In this document: positions 63,531 to 64,000 of the stretch, in pieces
Position numbering within the stretch: position 1 is the stretch's first letter
How the letters are laid out: each line of letters starts with the position of its first letter
Assembly (NCBI GenBank): GCA_015075105.1
Contig: JABTUZ010000002.1
Span: 716,001-780,000, forward strand
DNA from: Leptospiraceae bacterium
Lineage (GTDB): Bacteria > Spirochaetota > Leptospiria > Leptospirales > Leptospiraceae
Direction of reading: 5' to 3'
DNA length: 64,000 bases
Program-made: the position numbers and the translations under genes
Notes under the pieces: model-generated
What the model saw: only the letters and a program-made list of their open reading frames with translations
Database searches by the model: none
What the model was told of the DNA's origin: nothing

Positions 63531-64000
63531 ATGAACCCACAAAAATATGCAGAAACCCAATCGAGTTTGCTTGTTCCAGCAAAATATATGGACGAGTTCA
63601 ATAGAAGAACGACAGGTTTATCAAGGAGGAAATATTTGCACGCACTGTTGAACAGATATAGAAATGTGATTCTTTGGGAACTTTTTGAGAAGATGGAGAG
63701 GGTAAAAAAGGCGTATCAAGAAGTCGGACAAAATTTGCAGAAGAAGAATTTTACCCCAAATAACGAAGACTGGATTGAGCTTGGTATTCTTGCAGACTGG
63801 CTTGGCACCACAAAGACCGCTCTTTTTACTCTTTTGTTGGTGCTTGACCTTGCCGAATGGGACATAATTCTCCCCAGCAGATTCTTCGAGAATGGAGTTC
63901 CCACCCCGGTGACCACGATTGCGGGGGGAGCTTACCTTTCCAAGAGAAAAACAACCCGATACAATAGACTAAAACGACACAAACCCGACGAAAAGAAAAC
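63531..64000 (+). CDS. DUF1564-like protein, right copy (3' end cut by window edge)
   Basis: 156 full codons are open to the window edge; the ATG at 63531 has TTAAGGAG upstream. The product is nearly the same as the left copy: NRRTTGLSRRKYLHALLNRY, NNEDWIELGILADWLG and SRFFENGVPTPVTTIAGG. Conserved upstream bases include TTATAAAGGAGAG and the repeat leader, so gene and leader were copied together. The family's function is unknown; the fold may be a small DNA-binding one (inference). Confidence 0.75.
   Translation, partial: MNPQKYAETQSSLLVPAKYMDEFNRRTTGLSRRKYLHALLNRYRNVILWELFEKMERVKKAYQEVGQNLQKKNFTPNNEDWIELGILADWLGTTKTALFTLLLVLDLAEWDIILPSRFFENGVPTPVTTIAGGAYLSKRKTTRYNRLKRHKPDEKK

Noticed and set aside
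1-64000. tRNA, rRNA genes and CRISPR arrays
   Set aside because: No cloverleaf-like T-loop context, rRNA segments or regularly spaced short repeats were seen by eye; the 231-bp units are too long and not spacer-separated.

Overview
The window looks like chromosomal DNA of a spirochaete of the family Leptospiraceae (Leptospira or a close, possibly uncultured relative). The grounds are low GC, two copies of a gene resembling the DUF1564 paralogue family known from Leptospira, many lipoproteins with loose spirochaete-type lipoboxes, phasin-like and SpoIIE-type regulatory proteins, and Leptospira-like 'GTGGGA(A/T)CTCC' intergenic repeats. No rRNA, tRNA or CRISPR array was found by eye. Both ends stop inside inverted, roughly 94% identical DUF1564 genes, so this is probably a whole contig that broke at a repeat.

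Layout. 0-1 kb: DUF1564 copy and a 231-bp repeat. 1-10.6 kb: PAS histidine kinase with a TPR partner, a feoA-feoB-cytochrome c'-hydrolase group, an ATE-like aminoacyl-transferase relative and a lipase. 10.6-14.1 kb: small protein, sulfatase-fold lipoprotein, quinone reductase. 14.1-24.8 kb: a long minus-strand envelope block (FecR, PEGA and TPR/beta-propeller lipoproteins, GNAT, SH3/M23 peptidase, ankyrin protein), with ATGA stop/start overlaps at two of its junctions. 25-28.2 kb: phosphoethanolamine-transferase-like enzyme, Pcm methyltransferase, YkgJ-type protein. 28.2-32.5 kb: a Gld-type ABC transporter operon. 32.5-42.8 kb: acyl-CoA dehydrogenase, DnaJ-domain protein, CPBP protease, two lipoproteins, a repeat-preceded phasin with an operator-like promoter, PfkB kinase, two membrane proteins and MTA phosphorylase.

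42.8-48.3 kb is an accessory island and the least ordinary part. An IS3-family element splits (and partly deletes) an N6-adenine methylase gene. Beside it lie a RhuM-family gene fused to the first ~40 codons of a luciferase-like oxidoreductase, a beta-class DNA methyltransferase, and a small frameshifted ORF that may be its restriction partner. 48.3-62.3 kb is mostly glycan biosynthesis: two sugar-nucleotide enzymes (RMD-like, RfbB), three GT4 glycosyltransferases, a methyltransferase and a degenerate methyltransferase-like protein, and a polytopic GT-C-like protein. Two SpoIIE-type phosphatases sit among them. 62.3-64 kb: a Cys-rich secreted protein, three more repeat units and the second DUF1564 gene.

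The main non-gene structure is the 231-bp repeat. It occurs at three major sites plus one remnant, always pointing the same way relative to the gene it precedes (DUF1564 twice, phasin once), and it has supplied the last codons of one methyltransferase.
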